From the NCBI GenBank assembly GCA_947452635.1, contig CANGEE010000006.1:1-41121 (forward strand): a DNA stretch of 41,121 nt. The letters run 5' to 3'. Each line of letters opens with the position of its first letter. Position 1 is the first letter of the stretch. Shown here piece after piece: positions 40,868-41,121 of the stretch. Under the pieces are notes generated by a model. That model worked only from the letters and a program-made list of their open reading frames with translations, ran no database searches and was not told where the DNA came from. The stretch comes from Comamonadaceae bacterium (GTDB taxonomy: Bacteria > Pseudomonadota > Gammaproteobacteria > Burkholderiales > Burkholderiaceae_C). Position numbers and translations under genes: made by a program.

Positions 40868-41121
40868 ATGACAACCCCTTTTTTAGACGCTGCTGCACTC
40901 CACAACCTGGCGCTCACAGCCCCGCCAGCCAGTCCCTGTGCCTGTGGTCTGGGCCCTTGCACAGGCTGGGAGAGTGTTGCCGATGCACGCTGGCCCCGTA
41001 TGCAGATGCGGCAGGTGGCGACTTTGCGTGCCCCTGAAATAGCGCATGGCGAAGAATTGACGTTTGAAGAGTTTCACCCGCACGCCACCCGCTACGACTC
41101 GCCGAATGCGCCTGTCGCGCC
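40868..41121 (+). CDS. Hypothetical protein, 3'-truncated
   Basis: An open frame from ATG 40868 to the window end (84 residues, no stop). It reads MTTPFLDAAALHNLALTAPP and then a Cys-rich patch CACGLGPC, TGWESVADARWPRMQMRQVATLR and TFEEFHPHATRYDSPNAPVA in parts. The composition and phrase order look like a conserved hypothetical of Comamonadaceae, but I cannot name a function. The CxC and C-x4-C spacing could bind metal. It follows the epoxide-hydrolase-like gene by 24 bases on the same strand with no clear ribosome-binding site, so it may be part of that transcript. Confidence 0.6.
   Translation, partial: MTTPFLDAAALHNLALTAPPASPCACGLGPCTGWESVADARWPRMQMRQVATLRAPEIAHGEELTFEEFHPHATRYDSPNAPVA

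Noticed and set aside
1-41121. tRNA, rRNA, CRISPR arrays, insertion sequences, phage or plasmid genes
   Set aside because: None recognised: no transposase or integrase motifs, no repeat-spacer pattern and no tRNA-like cloverleaf seen by eye.

Overview
The window looks like chromosomal DNA of a free-living, metabolically versatile betaproteobacterium, most likely Burkholderiales/Comamonadaceae. This rests on the high GC content judged by eye, many orphan Bug/TctC-type periplasmic receptors (four here), several CaiB/BaiF CoA-transferases, and overall protein style. I cannot fix the genus. Genes are tightly packed (38 CDS, two cut by the window ends), many with 4-base ATGA overlaps. I saw no tRNA, rRNA, CRISPR or insertion sequence. 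The longest gene-free stretch is about 235 bases (13081-13315), so no gap exceeds 300 bases.

Layout: (1) 1-2468 (+): truncated CoA-transferase followed by an MmgE/PrpD-family protein. (2) 2625-3902 (+): a D-Ala-D-Ala carboxypeptidase. (3) 6938-3993 (-): BKACE enzyme, Bug receptor, and beta-hydroxyacid dehydrogenase. (4) 13080-7073 (-): RND pump, periplasmic adaptor and outer-membrane factor. (5) 13316-20148 (+): a TetR regulator leading a NitT/TauT-type ABC importer (receptor, ATPase, two different permeases), a cyclase-family hydrolase, a bona fide fumarylacetoacetase and a small cupin. (6) 22672-20153 (-): serine hydrolase, MgtC-family and DUF2127 membrane proteins. (7) 22818-24017 (+): a lone CoA-transferase. 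(8) 32850-24046 (-): eight genes reading ACAD, small ACAD, Bug, SDR, CoA-transferase, crotonase, amidohydrolase, Bug. (9) 33007-36274 (+): Fe-ADH-fold dehydrogenase, alpha/beta hydrolase, Bug. (10) 36995-36300 (-): DUF1330 and VOC proteins, divergent from 37121-40843 (+): IlvD/Edd dehydratase, SDR and epoxide-hydrolase-like enzyme. A truncated CDS of unknown function closes the window.

How they work together: nearly everything is a peripheral catabolic island. Each unit combines a capture protein (Bug receptor or ABC importer) with enzymes that activate a carboxylic acid as a CoA thioester and process it, or that hydrolyse or dehydrate an oxygenated acid. The two most interesting units are the TetR-led operon, which has a fumarylacetoacetase but no visible ring-cleavage dioxygenase of the homogentisate type, and the eight-gene CoA operon. 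In the latter the crotonase lacks both canonical catalytic glutamates, the dienoyl-CoA-reductase-like SDR lacks its canonical tyrosine, and one ACAD looks non-catalytic. This suggests chemistry other than textbook beta-oxidation. Function assignments are by motif recognition only; substrates are not determinable from the sequence.
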